Shown here: piece after piece, positions 46,401 to 55,989 of the stretch
Numbering within the stretch: position 1 is the first letter of the stretch
Layout: every line of letters begins with the position of its first letter
Source: Isoetes taiwanensis
Lineage: Eukaryota > Streptophyta > Lycopodiopsida > Isoetales > Isoetaceae
Assembly (NCBI GenBank): GCA_021234155.1
Contig: JAJEKV010000032.1
Coordinates: 11,166,099 to 11,230,098 of the forward strand
Direction: 5' to 3'
DNA length: 64,000 bases
The notes under the pieces: model-generated
Database searches by the model: none
What the model saw: only the letters and a program-made list of their open reading frames with translations
What the model was told of the DNA's origin: nothing
Made by a program: the position numbers and the translations under genes

Positions 46401-46975
46401 TTCAAGTGGATTCACGCCCGCCAGATAGGCTTTTCCATTTCGAGAACAATGTAATGGCTCGCTTTATCAAATTCAAAGCCGGACATGATATTAGACTGTA
46501 ATCGGGGAGCAAACATGACATTCCTCACCTTACTAACTACATCACGTCCATGCAATTGAAAAGCTACAATCCCCTTTCCTGTGATAGGAAGAGAATATCC
46601 ATCACCCATCTTCACATCACCTCGGATCGAGGTTCAAGTTCGAGAAAACACATCCGAATCTCCCAGAAGATGAACCGTGGCCCCCGAGTCCAAAATCCGG
46701 TCCTTCACGTAAGGGTGTGGTCTTTCCGCCGCAAGATTCAGATATTCAGCATCAAAAGTGGCACACGCAATGCAGCACTTGTCTCTCCCTTAGAGTTGGC
46801 TGGGTCAGGCTTCTCGTGTCACTATCCTTTGAGCTTTTCATCTCCTTCTTACAATTGAGCGGTAGTGACCCTTTTCACCACAATTCCAAAGACTTGAACT
46901 CCTTGGATTTCTTACCATCGGACTTCACATTTTTCGACTTCCTAGAGTCTTTGCTATCAGCAAACTTCTTCTTTG
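43444..46975 (-). pseudogene. pol: Nested copia Pol (PR-IN-RT-RH), broken
   Basis: Read downward on the minus strand: a damaged zinc knuckle (about 46880-46840), the protease C-terminal part (46615-46412), and integrase 46221-45433 with CHLGKQPQQPFP, first Asp in HSDLC, second in RSDNGGEY and Glu in GVAERRNRSL. RT follows with KWVFRTKFHADGTVSKHKAR (44935-44624), MDIKSAFLNGDLEEEVYM and YGLKRAQ (44627-44331), and the YQSLVGALIYLT connection (about 44060). RNase H remnants (VILCDKTSTIHLA) lie at 43683-43444. Many single-base breaks fall between 45.3 and 43.4 kb; integrase is nearly intact. Confidence 0.88.
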
Positions 46976-46978
46976 GTG

Positions 46979-47578
46979 TCACCGAGAAGTAGACACAAAA
47001 TTAGCATGGTCCACTCTCCCATCCCTTTGCTTCTGCACCAACTCCTCTTGTTGCAGTAGAATGGTTACTTTGGCTATATCAATCTTCTCCTTGTACCTAA
47101 TCTTCGAAGAGATAATATCATACGAAGGAGGAAGACCAACCAAGATATCTTGAATCACTTGTTTTTCGACAAAGACTCCACCAAAGAGACCATGTAATCC
47201 AAGCGCCATTGCTTCATCTGAGTAAGGTATGCCGGATGATTTGAAATCACCTAATTGGGCATGTCTCATTTTGTTCTGGATCAGCATTTGAGTAGCCATA
47301 CCCTTGCTATCAAGAGACTTCTCCAAATGAGACCACATCTCCTTAAACTCAGTAAAATGGTTGATTTCATGACCAATTGTCTCTTCAGCCAACATTTTGA
47401 CAAGAGCACAAGCTTTCTGGTTTACCCTGCCAGCATCTGCTGACTTGGTGCTGATAAAGTCTTTATCAAACACCGCTCCCATGTCACTAAATATCAAATA
47501 ATTCACCATAAACTTCTTCCAAGCATGGTAATTATTATTAGTGAGCTTTGCATTCTGTGAGAACTTGAATGGATCCAT
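46979..47578 (-). CDS. gag: Nested copia Gag, open to a stop before the zinc knuckle
   Basis: From the ATG at 47578 (MDPFKFSQNAKLTNNNYHAW) the frame is open for 199 codons: gag core WKKFMVNYLI, EMWSHLEKSLDSKGMATQ, LVGLPPSYD, and TILLQQEELVQKQRDGR. It stops at 46979, before the CCHC region, which is readable in another frame (WNCGEKGHY, about 46880). The frame is open about 23 codons upstream of the ATG, but the domain start fits 47578. Confidence 0.82.
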   Translation of the reverse strand: MDPFKFSQNAKLTNNNYHAWKKFMVNYLIFSDMGAVFDKDFISTKSADAGRVNQKACALVKMLAEETIGHEINHFTEFKEMWSHLEKSLDSKGMATQMLIQNKMRHAQLGDFKSSGIPYSDEAMALGLHGLFGGVFVEKQVIQDILVGLPPSYDIISSKIRYKEKIDIAKVTILLQQEELVQKQRDGRVDHANFVSTSR

Positions 47579-47912
47579 GAATTTCTCCCCGCTTTCGCCA
47601 GCCCAAACAGATGGTTGAGAAAACAAATTCGTCACCAAACAAAGCACCCACTAGAAAAGTTGAATCTTGAATTTTGTCGTCAAAAAGATCTTGGAAAACT
47701 CGAATCTCACACCAGAACTTGCTGGAAAATCCGAATCACTCTCCCAAAACACTTCCTCCAGGCCAAAAAGCAAGAATCTTCTCCAATGCTGCAAATGAGA
47801 TATTCCACCACCAAATCTCAGCCAAAGAACTCCTGGAAACAATGGCCAATCCAATTTGGATGCTTTTCCAATAGCTTGCTCTATTCTCCCCTCAAGAAAG
47901 CGTCTGATACCA

Positions 47913-48260
47913 TGATAGAACTAGTGCAAAACCAGCACAAACCCGCAAGATCGACTCAAGAGATAGAATAGAAGACAAGAACAGCTCTATTGAGAAAAGC
48001 AATAGGAAATACAATCTCTACTTCTGAGCATTGCATAGTACATAACGTACAATCAATATATACGACCGGTGAGACTAAGAATAGTAGTCTACCGTTTAAC
48101 CACCGCCCATTAATTACGGCACTGATTTAGGGTCGGTGCTCAGTGCTGACAAAGTGCTGCCTTCTGTACATTTCAGCACCTTCTCAGCACCTGTGTGCTA
48201 AGTGCTGAACCACTGCTGTTTCAGCACATTATGCTTAGTCAGCATATTTATATTCCAACA
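47913..48260 (-). repeat. 5' LTR of the nested copia (right, 348 bp)
   Basis: Same ends as the left copy. Just inside (47912-47900, minus strand) lies TGGTATCAGACGC, a tRNA-iMet-type primer binding site directly after the LTR end TATCA. Confidence 0.93.
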
Positions 48261-48265
48261 GGAGG

Positions 48266-48611
48266 CTCAACATGTCTAATTCTGATATCTATGCTAGATG
48301 TTTGCAAGATCAGGAAAATGAAGAACATCTATTTAAAAACTGCCTTTGGGCAGAATGGATTCTGGAGTTAGCAGAAACAGAGCTCAACATTCTTGGTCTA
48401 GCCAATATGCAAGCTATTGAGCTCTTTTTCCCTGCCAATCCAGTTGAATGGAGGAGGTATATTCTCCTTTGGAGAAATGTGGAAGGGAAGAAACGCCTTG
48501 ATTTTCAAGGATGAGATTATTTGGCCTAATGCCATTATCAAACAAACTCAATATGATATTAATTGGGTTTTGGAAGTTTATGGTAACCAGAATCAATGGT
48601 TTTTCTTATGA
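48266..48611 (+). pseudogene. LINE-C ORF2 C-terminal part after the nested copia
   Basis: The zinc-finger region resumes with YARCLQDQENEEHLFKNC (about 48290), where the first Cys of the family's C-x2-C pair is Tyr. After a frame change it ends with RNALIFKDEIIWPNAI and YDINWVLEVYG, stopping at 48611. Confidence 0.8.
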
Positions 48612-48961
48612 TGCCTGTTATCTTCTTGTTTGCACGTAATACTCTTATCATGTTCAAAAGGCTGAGATGGAAAAGGATGAATCTTCATGCAAATGCCTTA
48701 TGGTTAATTCAGTTCGGGGTCGAGGTACCTAACGAGCATGGAGAAGAATGCCAATGCAATTGTGCTTGCACCACCTATTTCGATGAGAAGAGATATATAC
48801 TGTGCACTGCAAAGGATAAAAAGGACAGATTCAATCCTGGGAAAGCCCACTTATGCAAGTGCCCTTACTGTCTATTTATTGTAGCCAATAAGGGTATGGG
48901 CAGAAAAGATCACTCTCGAAGCCTAAGAAAAGGAGATACTCAAGCGGATGATACCTTCTGA
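48596..48961 (+). CDS. Cys-rich frame at the 3' end of LINE-C
   Basis: The frame overlaps the end of ORF2 and is open to 48961; the reliable part starts near 48670. It contains a dense cysteine cluster (ECQCNCACTTYF, then ILCTAKDKKDRFNPGKAHL, then CKCPYCLFI) and a basic tail (GRKDHSRSLRKGD). The pattern C-x-C-x-C-x-C ... C ... C-x-C-x2-C could bind metal. It may be a C-terminal extension of ORF2 after a frameshift, or a separate ORF. I do not recognise it. Confidence 0.45.
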   Translation: MVFLMMPVIFLFARNTLIMFKRLRWKRMNLHANALWLIQFGVEVPNEHGEECQCNCACTTYFDEKRYILCTAKDKKDRFNPGKAHLCKCPYCLFIVANKGMGRKDHSRSLRKGDTQADDTF

Positions 48962-49156
48962 TCACCATGTGAAATTAGTTACTCTGCTACTTTGAGCTAT
49001 CCGGAACCTCTTATGTCTTAATTTTGGTTTTTGATAGGTCTGTACTGATCAGGGTTCTCAACCTACCCTACCCAAAAGGTTTTTTCTTAAAAAAGCTCTC
49101 GAAGCCCCACTTGTAACTTTTATTATACGTATTTTAATATACTTAAGCCTTCAATT

Positions 49157-49186
49157 AAAAAAAAAAAGGGGAAAAGAAAAAGAAAA
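49157..49186 (+). repeat. A-rich tail of LINE-C
   Basis: A(11) then GGGG and AAAAG repeats directly precede the right copy of the target duplication GATGTGAGTGT. Confidence 0.8.
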
Positions 49187-49199
49187 GATGTGAGTGTAT

Positions 49200-50030
49200 C
49201 ACTAAGTCAATTTTGATTGTTAAATTCATCGTATGTCCCATTACATTTTTATTTCAATGTTTAGTGTGTGTGAAAATGTGTTGTGTGTTCAAGTTCTTAC
49301 AGGAACAACAATAAAAATGAAAAGTATGTTATAAAGCATATTTTTCGTTAGATAATAATCTAGATTTTTTATTTCCTTAGATGATTAGGCCTTCATACTA
49401 TCTTTGATAATTTGCTTTGATATGAATGCATGCCCCTACTTACGCGCAACAAACTTATGCGCGGCAACGTCAAGGGGTACCAGCAACCACATGGATTGCC
49501 CATGGATTGATTTTGCTTTGTGGATAGTTTATCAACTTGGAACCCAGTATGGAGGAATGGAGAAAAATGAACAGATTTATAGCGTTGTTTCTTACTGTCA
49601 TGTAAATGCAGCGCACTGTTAGGATCATGAGATTGTTGGCTGCAGCAAGAGGAAGGAATGTGAATAGGTTGTTCTATGTCTGCTTCTATTGTTGGTGTGT
49701 GCTTGTGTTCCTGTGTGACAGTCATGTGAACACGAAGCTGTGATGCTATGATGTCAAGCACATGTCATGTGCTTCAAACCATATCTGATCGGAATAATGT
49801 GATATGTATTTGGATCCATTGATTTTTTGTTGATTTAATTTGCACCATTGAAAGTTTAGTTGGGGTTAAGGCAAAACCAAATTGAGACCCTTGATACGGT
49901 TTATGGCATTAGTTGGTGCGTGTCACAAATTGACCTATCTGGCAAGACATGCATTATTCTTGGATGCACCATCTCCAATGGCGCATTGCCATTACATTTT
50001 CTTTCCCTTCTTTAATTTTGTGGTCAAATT
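49200..50030. other. Interval without recognisable genes
   Basis: AT-rich, short open frames only. Nothing supported. Confidence 0.5.
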
Positions 50031-50037
50031 GACCTAT

Positions 50038-50418
50038 TTAGGACTTTATCTTGCGTGCTATCGCCATTGCATTTGTGCCGTTTGTGATCGAGTGCAATAT
50101 GGTCACAATATGAGGTAAAGAACATAAGATAACTACTACTCTCAAAAGATTTGGTATTAAATGCTGGTGTTGGTTGCTTTTCGACCCTTCATTTGCAAAT
50201 ATAGACCCTTTAATAAGAAATGTCTTTACACCATTGTCATATCCTGCACCTTTGAAAGTAGAAATTTCCAAGTGATTTCTATTGCATTGTGAAATAAAAA
50301 TAGAACCATCATCTCTATAACTTCGTTGGTTCCAACAACAATGCATCAAATGACCTTCCAAATGGCTGCAATGCAATGTCGTTTCTAAAAAGCGATAAAA
50401 AGTACTTGTTGAAGGCAT
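50038..50418 (-). CDS. Unrecognised open frame, possible host exon
   Basis: It opens at the ATG at 50418 and runs 126 codons. The part between about 50330 and 50150 (RDDGSIFISQCNRNHLEIST, then KGAGYDNGVKTFLIKGSIF) has protein-like composition; the rest looks intronic. No family recognised. Confidence 0.25.
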   Translation of the reverse strand: MPSTSTFYRFLETTLHCSHLEGHLMHCCWNQRSYRDDGSIFISQCNRNHLEISTFKGAGYDNGVKTFLIKGSIFANEGSKSNQHQHLIPNLLRVVVILCSLPHIVTILHSITNGTNAMAIARKIKS

Positions 50419-50434
50419 GTAGTCTTGCTACTTA

Positions 50435-51010
50435 GTCATTCGGATGTGGATAGATTGGAGCCCTATGTCGATCTATATGATGACATACAGCAGCACAAAT
50501 AGTTGGGCAAGGTTATGTTGTTTGGCGACTTTAATGCACGCACAGGAGCCGAGCAGGTTCCACAATTTCAGCCCCTGGCAGAGGACGTCTTGCAGTTGAA
50601 CCCCGCAAAGGTGGCTTGGTCAAGGATATCAGACGACAGCCATATTTCACGCTACGGCAGGCAGTTGTTGTTGCTGGGTAGTATCTTTGACCTGGTTATT
50701 TGTAATGGGTTGGCACAATGGCCATCTTCCAGCTGCTGCACTTGTAGACAGGAGAATCAAGGGGGCGGCTCCAGTGTGGTGAATTATCTGCTGGTGGAGG
50801 AACAGGATCTGCACCTGGCTACCCATTTTTCCATTGGAACATACACTTGGGACGAGGAAGTGGACTCGGACTACCAACCCCCTGTTCGTGCATCTCCATT
50901 GGCAGGCTCCCCGTGCATCTACTGCCTCAACACACCAGGTGCCCCTGCTGCGCCTGGACTACGACCGTGCAGGCACCTATGCCCAGCTGCTTGAGCATGA
51001 CCTATTACAT
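50435..51010 (+). pseudogene. LINE endonuclease fragment (LINE-D)
   Basis: APE-type endonuclease C-terminal half: MLFGDFNARTGAEQ (about 50513), RISDDSHISRYGRQLL (about 50620), FDLVICNGLAQWPSS (about 50690) and SSVVNYLLVEEQDL (about 50770). A frame change follows, with HWQAPRASTAS after about 50895. A stop lies at about 50500 just before the main frame. The style fits the upstream endonuclease of the LINE-A/B lineage, but no RT follows. 5' and 3' truncated. Bases 51011-51356 show nothing else. Confidence 0.75.
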
Positions 51011-51400
51011 CAAACAAAAATGAAGCTCGCTTATATACCTTGTGAAAAAGGTAGCAATTAAGAGATATTGTATTCAATCAAAGTCTGATGCTACTTGTTA
51101 AGGTGTGAATTGCGAGGGCACTAATGCTCCTTTCCTACCTCTACCATCAAAGAACCTTTTTTCTAGATCTAGAACCAAAAACTAAACAAACCAAAAATTC
51201 GTCAAATGAACGGACATGTATATCAAAACATATATAAATCATTTTATAAATTTTCTTTTTCCTTTTTTCTTGTTCTGTGCCGCAATCTAGTTACGGCTTT
51301 TTGCGCCACGTGTAGCTACCCGCTGTAAGTTTTTTCGTCCGCCGTAGATTTACTAGGTTGCCTTCCTCTCCAAGCAAGCCCATGAAATCTTCCTCTGCAC

Positions 51401-51990
51401 TGTTTAGGGTCTGGGTTCGGGAACTCCTGCAAGACAGCCCTCTGTGAGGACCCTTGGATCAAACAGGAGAATCTGGGAGCTGTGTCACGCGGGATTTGCA
51501 AAAGAACAAGAAGAAAAACAAAAGACAACAGAAACACAAATGTGTGAAAGAAACTTCTTGATATCAATGAGAATACATGAGCTCTCGCAATCGAGAGAGA
51601 AAATGATGGAGACAAGAACCAAAACTCATCTAAAACTCGAATGCTAGCTCTACTCATATATATAGTACAATGGCCTCTGGCCCAATATAGACACTCTGTC
51701 AGATTTTGGTGCCAACTCCTGGAAGGAGGCCTGATTTGTGGGAATGTTGGCGGTGCCCCTTGAAATGCCTGAAATCACGCTGATGCTGACGCTTGACGGC
51801 CCGTCACTTGTCTGTTCTCTGCCTCTTCTTTGGCGCGGGCGTGGCCTTCTGCGTGGTCTGTTGCTTGGTCTGCTGCTTGGTCTTCTGCTGGGCTTTTGAC
51901 GACTGACCTGGACCTGACTGTGGCTCCTTGTTCTTGACCTAGTCCTTTGTGTGCAGGAATAGTCCTGTACTAGGTCGTACAGGACTAACA
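51401..51990 (-). repeat. 3' LTR of the Ty3/gypsy element (590 bp)
   Basis: On the minus strand it starts TGTTAGTCCTGTACG and ends CCCTAAACA. A TATA-like string (ACTATATATATG) lies at 51666-51655. It is 16 bases longer than the other LTR because of an extra CTCTGGCCCAATATAG (about 51675-51690, plus strand). Confidence 0.95.
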
Positions 51991-52006
51991 CTCCCCCCCC
52001 CACCAA
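51991..52006 (-). other. Polypurine tract of the Ty3/gypsy element
   Basis: On the minus strand GGT, nine G, AG directly precede the LTR start TGTTAG. The extra ORF reads through this tract in frame as V-G-G-G-V. Confidence 0.85.
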
Positions 52007-53108
52007 ACGACACTCAGGGATGAGAAAAGGGGGAAGAGTCTCTGGAGGTGGAAACCCAGCAACATGAAAGTCATCCTGGCGGGTATGAGGGCGGTTGCCA
52101 GAGTGATAATTTGCAATAAGGTCTTGTCGTGCTTGGAGAGCTTCAGGAGTGTGGAGATCTATTGCTGGATGAACGTCAATGAGAAACCCAGAGTGCACCA
52201 TTTCTTCAAGGGCACGGTGTGCTTCAGCAGGTACAAACTGGCATTCCATTAGAAGGCAGGTCTGGAGGCCAAAGGTACTGACGCTGGCATTCGGGTTGCA
52301 ATAATAGATAGGACGCTGTCTGGCTAAAGAACTCAGCAGAAAGCACTTTAACGCAGCACAAAAACCTGCTTGGCGGTGAACAGATGGATCTGGGGAAGTG
52401 GCAGCATGTTCCAAAAAGAGATCAAGGCCAGAGACATCGTGTGTGGGTGTCTCCCAACCTTGTGCATTAGGGATGTAGATCCAATTTTTGGTGTGGTCCA
52501 AGGTAGCACCATTCTCCCAATTAGAGCGTCGAACAAGAGTCCACCCAGCGTGGCCTTCCAGGATCTTAGTCCAAAAGGGAAGACGCCAATCCGAGGTGAG
52601 ATACCTGGGGCGGGCTGGTGCACCTAATGAAGCATACGGAGATTGAGCCATGCCCGTGGGCGTGGGCTGCTGGGCCTGCTCCCTGAATTCACGAACAAGG
52701 TCTGCATACAGAGCACGGCACCACTGTTCCCAATCTGAATCTGAGAGCATGGTATAGATTGGAGGATTAACCCAACCCGTGGGTATAGTCTTGCTGTTCA
52801 GAAGGGCACGCAGGGAGTTGTAGCCACCCAGGTGCTGCATATAAATTTGTGCAAACGGAAGATCCTCAGGATGGGCTAAATTCTTCCGCACTTATTCCAG
52901 CGTCTCAGCTTGCCATAGAGGTAGGTGATGAGCAAGCTCAGGCATGTACTCAGTGCATAGAGTGTTGGACTGAGCAGGAGCCTGTAAATACGGATTGTTT
53001 TCTAATAACAACCAGTGAGCATGAGGGTTGCCTTGAAAAATTCGATGGGCCTCATCTCTGAATTTATCTTGTGTGTCAGCCAGATAAAAATCATGAAAAA
53101 TATAAGCC

Positions 53109-53150
53109 ATAGACTGAACAACACGAAAGATGACTGAACAACACGAAAGA
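53109..53150. repeat. 20-bp tandem duplication inside the extra ORF
   Basis: ATGACTGAACAACACGAAAG occurs twice in a row (plus strand). It shifts the frame of the extra ORF. Confidence 0.9.
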
Positions 53151-55477
53151 TGACCAAATCAGAATCCTCATAGTGGAGTTGATCAAAGACTAATAGGACA
53201 CAGAGTAAGCCTTTATCTTCAATGGAAAGGTCCGGCCAGATCCTGAGAAAATCATCGCTGCCCAGGGGCTGCACATTAAGCTTGTCGTTTGCCGAATACC
53301 ACTTGAGAAGAAAAAGATGGCGTCGGGCAACCACATAATCCAGATAACTGGAAGGAGTAAAGAAGTCCGTAGGAATGCGGAGAGCAAGATCAATATATAC
53401 CTCATGTTGACTCTGGGCTTCTTCCGCAGATTGAACAGCTTGCTGGAGTTGATGCTCTAAGTCTCGGATCTGATTATCTTTGTCAGCAAGAAGACGGGAC
53501 TGATCACGGAACTTCCAGTGAGAGAGCATGGCCTGTGAAGATGAAGGCACTTGAGTGGAGTTTTGAAGCTGAAGAGTGGCAATTTCTGCGTCATCAATTA
53601 TCTTCTGCTTCTGAGCTTCATTGAGTTGAGCCTGGAGAGGCGTGAGCTGACTGTGCAGCGTGGAAAGTTGGTCTTCGAGAGAAGAGATGCGCACATTGCG
53701 CTCAGAAGTTCTTGGACCTGGTTGGTGTAATTCTGAGAGAGCTCCGTGTACATGGTTTAAAGATCTGCAAGGGCTTGATCCTTGTCGGCAAGGAGTTTAT
53801 CCTTATCCTTGTTGGTAGCCAACAATTCTTGAATAGTTGACTGTAACTGAGCCTGTTGATCAACAAGCAGGCTAGTCTGTTCCTGTTCAGCCTTTAGAGA
53901 TTCACGGGCCTGTAAAAGAACCTCGTGCTTTTGTTGAAGACTATCTTCAAGAGATTGAATCTTAATGGTGGCGGCCTGGAAGTCCCTGTGAAGTGCTTCC
54001 ATGGTCTCCATGTAATCTTGAATTCCGTTTATGAAAGTTTCCTGAGAGTCTTGAAGCTTGAGCATGACTGCTTGGACATCCTGTTGATATTGATATAAGG
54101 CTTGTCTGGATGGTGGAGGTGCTGGGCCCAGTTGTCTGTGAGAGTGGTGTCTTTGAGAGTGAGACTCTTGTGAAACATTTTGAGAGTGTTGGTGGTCAGT
54201 TTCTGTGGACGAAGAGGAGACTGATATAGGTCCTTCTTGGTTGTGAGCATGATGAGGGGCGTGAGGTTTCAGCATGTTGGTCAACAGGAATAGGATTTGA
54301 AGGTGGTCTGGTGGATGCATGAGAAGTAGTGTTTTGATGTGTTTGAGAACCGGGACTGGGGATAGGGACACAATGACGGATGATGGCCTGTAGATGACCA
54401 CCTATGGTAGTTTCATGGCCCGAAGAAGGGGATGCTCTGATGCGATCAATTTCATGAAGGAGACGTAAAAACAAAATCTGGGGCCAATCAATAGAGTGGG
54501 CGGAGTGGATGACCAAGATGACAATGTTGAAAAACTGCTTATTGATATGGGTGTTCTTGATAGAATACCCATAGAATTTTCGCCACAAAAATTTGACAAA
54601 AGTATCATGGGACTTTGCAATGTTCGTGAGACGATGAGTGTTTGCCTGATAGGGAAGTTGGCCATACTGTGCGACATCCTGTTCCTGTAAAGCAGCCCAA
54701 GACAAAGAAGGTCTGCAAAGAGGTAACTGGAATATCTGAGAAAGAAGACCGGGAGTGAATAAAATATCTGTCTGATCGACTCTGGTGGCATAACCCGCCG
54801 TGGTGTTGACCATGTGAGCAACAAACTGGCGGAGTTGGTGCGGATTCGGGGCAGGGATTTCCTGCCTAGAGAATTCATACAGTCCGTGGCGTTCTGCAAC
54901 TGCGCGTCTGGGACCTTCCAGAGCATCACGAAAGATAGGAGTGGAAAAAGTAACAGACTCAAAAAGTGCTAGATCCTTAGGAGTAGCAACCTGAAGAGTA
55001 AGGAATTTTGGTGAAACAGCCATGGCAAGAAACGAAGGAAGGAAGCTCGAGAGCAAATTGAAGGAAACCGGAGGGCGGAGTGCGGAAGACGAAAACAAAT
55101 GAAGGCGAAAAGGTATTAGGGCACACGGCTGTGACGAAGGGACATGATGAGAAGGAAAAAAGGGCCATTGATGGGGCCAGGTGGCAACAGATCGGAAGGG
55201 TACGAGTGAGAGGCAAAATTTTGGCTAAGTCCCAGAGTAGTGAAGGGAAGGCAGATGAACGGCGGAGATAAGTCGTAAAGGAACGGTAGGATTTGACAGT
55301 TGGGCAAAGCTACAAATAATAATGACAGATGGACGTAAAAAGAAGGGATAACAATTAATGCAGACAACTCGAAGTGGGATATCATAAAAAAGAATTGTCA
55401 GACAGTACCATGGCTAGATATGCGGCGGGAGAAGAGATTCTGGATTTAGAAATAGCCTTGCATTGCAACCACGTTAG

Positions 55478-55560
55478 CACTGGTGCGATTGGTCCACGTC
55501 GACAGAGTTCCAAACGGTTGGGCTATATAAGACGAGCAGTGGACGAAGCGGAGACACCAG
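55478..55560 (+). promoter_or_regulatory. Antisense core promoter inside the Ty3/gypsy element
   Basis: An inverted CCAAT box (ATTGG, 55488-55492), an ACGT core in CCACGTCGAC (55494-55503) and a TATA box (TATATAA, 55524-55530) lie in normal order and spacing. A start site near 55555 would give a short leader before the ATG at 55570. The strand is opposite to the element. Confidence 0.5.
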
Positions 55561-55569
55561 TTCGTGAGT

Positions 55570-55809
55570 ATGGATGAGGAATGTACTATGCCGACTAATT
55601 GCCAGGAATGGATTACTTGCAAAATGAACGCGATGGACCTCTGGAAATGTCGCAACCGCGGCATCCGTATGGACGGCTGGTGTGGCGCGATGGCTGAGCA
55701 TCCTCACCCCAAGACTAATCCCATCGAGGTGGTAGTTCATCTGCGCTGGGATCCTGAGCACTGCCTCTATCATGTGCTCCGCATCACCTCTACTTCAAAC
55801 TCGGAGTAG
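55570..55809 (+). CDS. Antisense Cys-rich 79-codon ORF between pol and the extra ORF
   Basis: ATG at 55570, TAG at 55807-55809, no internal stop. The product starts MDEECTMPTNCQEWITCK; it has six Cys and several Trp (DLWKCR, DGWCGAMAEHPHP) and ends in a strand-like stretch (IEVVVHLRWDPEHCLYHV). It has no signal peptide or membrane segment. Third positions are rich in C/G compared with the AT-rich surroundings. A TATA box lies 40 bases upstream, and an AATATAATATAAATA-type AT-rich region follows at about 55895. Antisense ORFs in this position are known in Tat-lineage plant elements. No known domain recognised; expression unproven. Confidence 0.5.
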   Translation: MDEECTMPTNCQEWITCKMNAMDLWKCRNRGIRMDGWCGAMAEHPHPKTNPIEVVVHLRWDPEHCLYHVLRITSTSNSE

Positions 55810-55989
55810 TGGTTCTTTTAACGTAGGATTTTGTAAAAAGGGCTCTGCCCATAGCAGATGTATATGGGCAATGCCCACCTTTTGTTTTGCTCCACTAATA
55901 TAATATAAATATGCTGCTTAGTCACGATCTTTGTAGTCGGAATTTTGTTGTTGATCATTTGTATGAACGCTTGTACCTTCTGTATGAAA

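Larger units (their letters stand above)
42964..48260 (-). mobile_element. Complete Ty1/copia retrotransposon nested in LINE-C
   Basis: Two LTRs of about 350 bp flank gag and pol on the minus strand. The 5-bp target duplication GGAGG is at 42959-42963 and 48261-48265. A primer binding site and a polypurine tract are in place. The coding region is broken repeatedly between 43.3 and 45.3 kb but is clean in integrase and gag. Removing it rejoins the LINE zinc-finger region. Confidence 0.95.
37809..49186 (+). mobile_element. LINE-C: near full-length L1-type LINE, split by a copia insertion
   Basis: The segment is bracketed by GATGTGAGTGT at 37798-37808 and 49187-49197, an 11-base target-site duplication. 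This supports an intact 5' end at 37809 and an A-rich tail at about 49157-49186. The order is ORF1, ORF2 (endonuclease, RT, zinc finger) and a Cys-rich 3' ORF. The copia element 42964-48260 is nested in the zf-RVT region. Without it the LINE is about 6.1 kb, typical for plant L1. Confidence 0.87.
51651..55023 (-). pseudogene. Extra ORF after pol, ~1,120 codons, running into the 3' LTR
   Basis: From the ATG at 55023 (MAVSPKFLTLQVATPKDLAL): (1) an N-terminal domain to about 54430 (QTDILFTPGLLSQIFQLP, WRKFYGYSIKNTHINKQF, IDWPQILFLRLLHEIDRI), loosely like plant transposon-associated PMD/env-like proteins; (2) a His/Ser/Pro/Gln linker; (3) a long coiled coil, about 54110-53390 (IQSLEDSLQQKHEVLLQARE, DKDNQIRDLEHQLQQA); (4) a Trp-rich C-terminal domain to about 52010; (5) an Arg/Ser-rich tail encoded by the LTR (RPSNRPRRRPRPRQRRG). 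Breaks: frame change near 54250, TAA at about 53759, frame change near 53700, a 20-bp duplication near 53130 and TAA at about 52893. The family's function is unknown to me. Confidence 0.75.
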
